From assembly GCA_035771165.1 (NCBI GenBank), contig JAWNZC010000222.1, positions 496,001 through 560,000 of the forward strand: 64,000 nucleotides of DNA, in the 5' to 3' direction. Shown piece by piece: positions 62,417 to 64,000 of this stretch (the first letter of the stretch is position 1; each line of letters begins with the position of its first letter). The DNA is from Paragorgia papillata. Its lineage: Eukaryota; Cnidaria; Anthozoa; Scleralcyonacea; Coralliidae. The position numbers and the translations under genes are program-made. A model generated the notes under the pieces. The model had not been told where the DNA came from. It ran no database searches and saw nothing but the letters and a program-made list of their open reading frames with translations.

Positions 62417-62786
62417 CAGGGGCAGATTTAGGGGTGCTGGATTGGGTGGCTAGCCACCCCCCTCTTTGGTCTAGAAAAAATTATTAAAAGACGCTAAATA
62501 TAATTATTGCAGGTCTAACAGCTCTAGTTGACCGTAAAGTTGCAGTTTTCATCAGTGCTTTTTTTTAAAGTGTTTACATAAATATTTTATACTGTAAGTA
62601 CATGTAACCCAAAATATAACCTTTTTTCTATACTGCGGAGTGCTCAAACGTGCCCTCAAATGGCTCTCAAATTGCTGGAAATGCCATTTCAGAGACCCAA
62701 GAACTCAAAAATTTCCGGGGGAACTCCCTAGAAGGCTCGGCTTCGCCCTAGGACACCCCCCTTTCAACAATCCTAGATCCGCCCTG
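62417..62786. mobile_element. hAT-like MITE, CAGGGGCAGATTTAGG type
   Basis: CAGGGGCAGATTTAGGGG and CAATCCTAGATCCGCCCTG are imperfect inverted ends. TACAC flanks both sides (62412-62416 and 62787-62791), shorter than the 8 bp expected of hAT. A CCACCCCCCTC/GGACACCCCCC pair lies near the ends. Non-coding. The right end abuts the next element exactly. Confidence 0.6.
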
Positions 62787-62788
62787 TA

Positions 62789-63171
62789 CACGCGTAAAAA
62801 TCTCGCAAGTTGTTACAGCATTGTTGCCTGAACAATGCTGTAACAACTTGTTGACATATGTGAACAACATTGATAAATAAACAACATTGTTCATCATTGT
62901 TTCAACAAGTTGTTACAGCTTGACGAAACAACAACCGTTGTTCACGCATGTTGTAACAACCGAAGAACGTGTTGATACATCAACCATGTTCACCATTGTT
63001 GTAACATTGTTGTTCATCGTTGTTATTTCGTCATGCTGTTACAACATGTTGTATCATGTGCGAACAACGTTGTTGGCTAGAACAACGTTGTTCACGGTGA
63101 GCAGCACAACATTGTTCACGGTGAGCAGCACAACATTGTTCAACCGTGAACAAGTTGTGCGTTTTTACGTA
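62789..63171. mobile_element. TA-flanked word-repeat element, TTGTTACAACA type
   Basis: Left CACGCGTAAAAATCTCGC and right GTGCGTTTTTACGTA resemble the ends of 16324-16711. TA dinucleotides lie at both borders. The interior is entirely made of AACAATGTTGTAACAACTTG-like words (GTTGTTACA, AACAACGTTGTT, GTTCACGG), mutually self-complementary. Confidence 0.65.
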
Positions 63172-63332
63172 TAGCTCTGTGAAAGAATTAGGCCAATATG
63201 TCCACACCTATGCGTTTTCATAGCGTTTTTATATTCTTCGAGAAGATTGAAGCAAAAGCAGCCTGCTCTTTATAATAGGGTCCATAAATGATTTAACATA
63301 TTTTTGTTCATGAGGATACCATAGTTGACTTA
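63172..63332. other. no recognisable feature
   Basis: Unique spacer between two related elements. Confidence 0.4.
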
Positions 63333-63442
63333 CACACGCAAAAACGCACACTCTTCTGTGTCAGACCTGATGCAGAATAATGTCAGATCTGTTCAGAAAA
63401 ATGTAGCGACCCCTGATACAGCCTGTTGCAGTATCAGCTATC
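63333..63442 (+). mobile_element. truncated copy of the CACACGCAAAAACGCAC element
   Basis: The first 110 bp match 16324-16431 almost exactly, with TA before it, then the sequence breaks off at CAGTATCAGCTATC. The other terminus is absent. Confidence 0.8.
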
Positions 63443-63479
63443 ATGCGTTTCTCCAGCTCAAATTAATCTTGACCAGCAA

Positions 63480-64000
63480 AACTCTTCGGGCTTGATCATA
63501 TTGACATGTCGCCCAAAAGACGATTGCTTTCCGTGACGCCAAAAATGTCGCTTTCTATTGATTCCTCACGAACGAACGAAATCACAGGCAGAATATGAAG
63601 CGGTCTGAAATTGACATGTCGTCATGATGAAATTGACATGTCGTCGAAAAGCCGCCATAACAAATTCATTTCCGGTTGCTTACCGTGTCGCCAAAAATGT
63701 CGCTTGCTATTAATTCCTGTGGCGTTCAAAACATTGCGTTAAAAAAGTCGCGTCAAAAATATACTATTGATTACCGCAAAATTCGTCGGACTTGATGAAA
63801 TTGACATGTCGTCGAAAAGCCGCCAAAAATAACAAATTCATTTCCGTTTGCTTACCGTGTCGCCAAAAATGTCGCTTGCTATTAATTCCTGTGGTGTTCA
63901 AAACATCGCGTTAAAAATGTCGCGTCAAAAATATACTATTGATTACCGCAAAACTCGTCGGACTTGATGAAATTGACATGTCGTCGAAAACCCCCAAAAA
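63480..64000 (+). repeat. ~165-bp tandem repeat running off the window
   Basis: TTGACATGTCGTCGAAAA recurs at 63641, 63802 and 63971, with CGTGTCGCCAAAAATGTCGC, TTCAAAACATCGCGTTAAA and AAATATACTATTGATTACCG between. A diverged unit starts at ~63500. This repeat includes the target sequence of the outer hAT at 58484. Confidence 0.85.

Overview
The window looks like repeat-dense, gene-poor animal DNA. It is AT-rich, and the only recognisable coding sequence is decayed pieces of eukaryotic mobile elements: non-LTR reverse transcriptases, a Penelope-like element, hAT and KDZ transposases and a THAP-like domain. A few spliced exon candidates could not be assigned to a family. There are no prokaryotic operons or CRISPR arrays. 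Two broken copies of the rDNA 5' region plus 18S lie at 35.9-36.4 kb and 39.2-40.4 kb. From memory, their helix sequences (for example TTGCTACTTGGATAACCG and ATGCGAA-AGTCCCGAC) read most like demosponge 18S, so my working guess is a sponge genome. No alignment was run.

Layout. 0-12.3 kb: foldback elements and three copies of a roughly 1.3-kb module bounded by (TA)n. The modules contain a tRNA-Thr-like SINE and, in two copies, a TTA-flanked MITE. Two LINE fragments, a 1.07-kb foldback with 9-bp target duplications (Mutator-like), and a LINE inside a TTAA-type MITE inside an older repeat also lie here. 12.3-21.6 kb: a tandem array with a 95-bp unit carrying a hammerhead-ribozyme-like fold, a Penelope-like element with inverted terminal arms and a 13-bp target duplication, minisatellites and MITEs. 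21.7-26.4 kb: one 4.7-kb terminal-inverted-repeat element. It holds a 2.85-kb palindrome whose arms both carry a promoter-like motif and a THAP-like coding relic, and it also holds long blocks of CGTTCGAACGG words. 26.4-35.8 kb: a 17-bp minisatellite, several large palindromes, a TGATTGATT tract and a 26-G run. 35.8-45.4 kb: rDNA-derived island with a purine-rich minisatellite and a 4.2-kb array of a 10-bp unit (about 420 copies) that is open in all six frames and therefore mimics giant proteins. 45.4-52 kb: MITEs and a 1.9-kb inverted-repeat-bounded segment with an unassigned terminal exon. 52.2-54.4 kb: a TTAA MITE, two KDZ transposase exons, and a LINE fragment split by a hAT element with an exact 8-bp duplication. 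54.5-64 kb: microsatellite, palindromes, a SINE, a hAT element nested in another hAT element, and a 46-bp minisatellite whose unit contains the outer hAT end.

I see no host gene that I can name. Several insertions have exact target duplications, and some are supported by empty-site copies within the same window, so the order of events can be partly reconstructed. Protein family assignments rest on motif recognition by eye. Weak assignments are marked as such.
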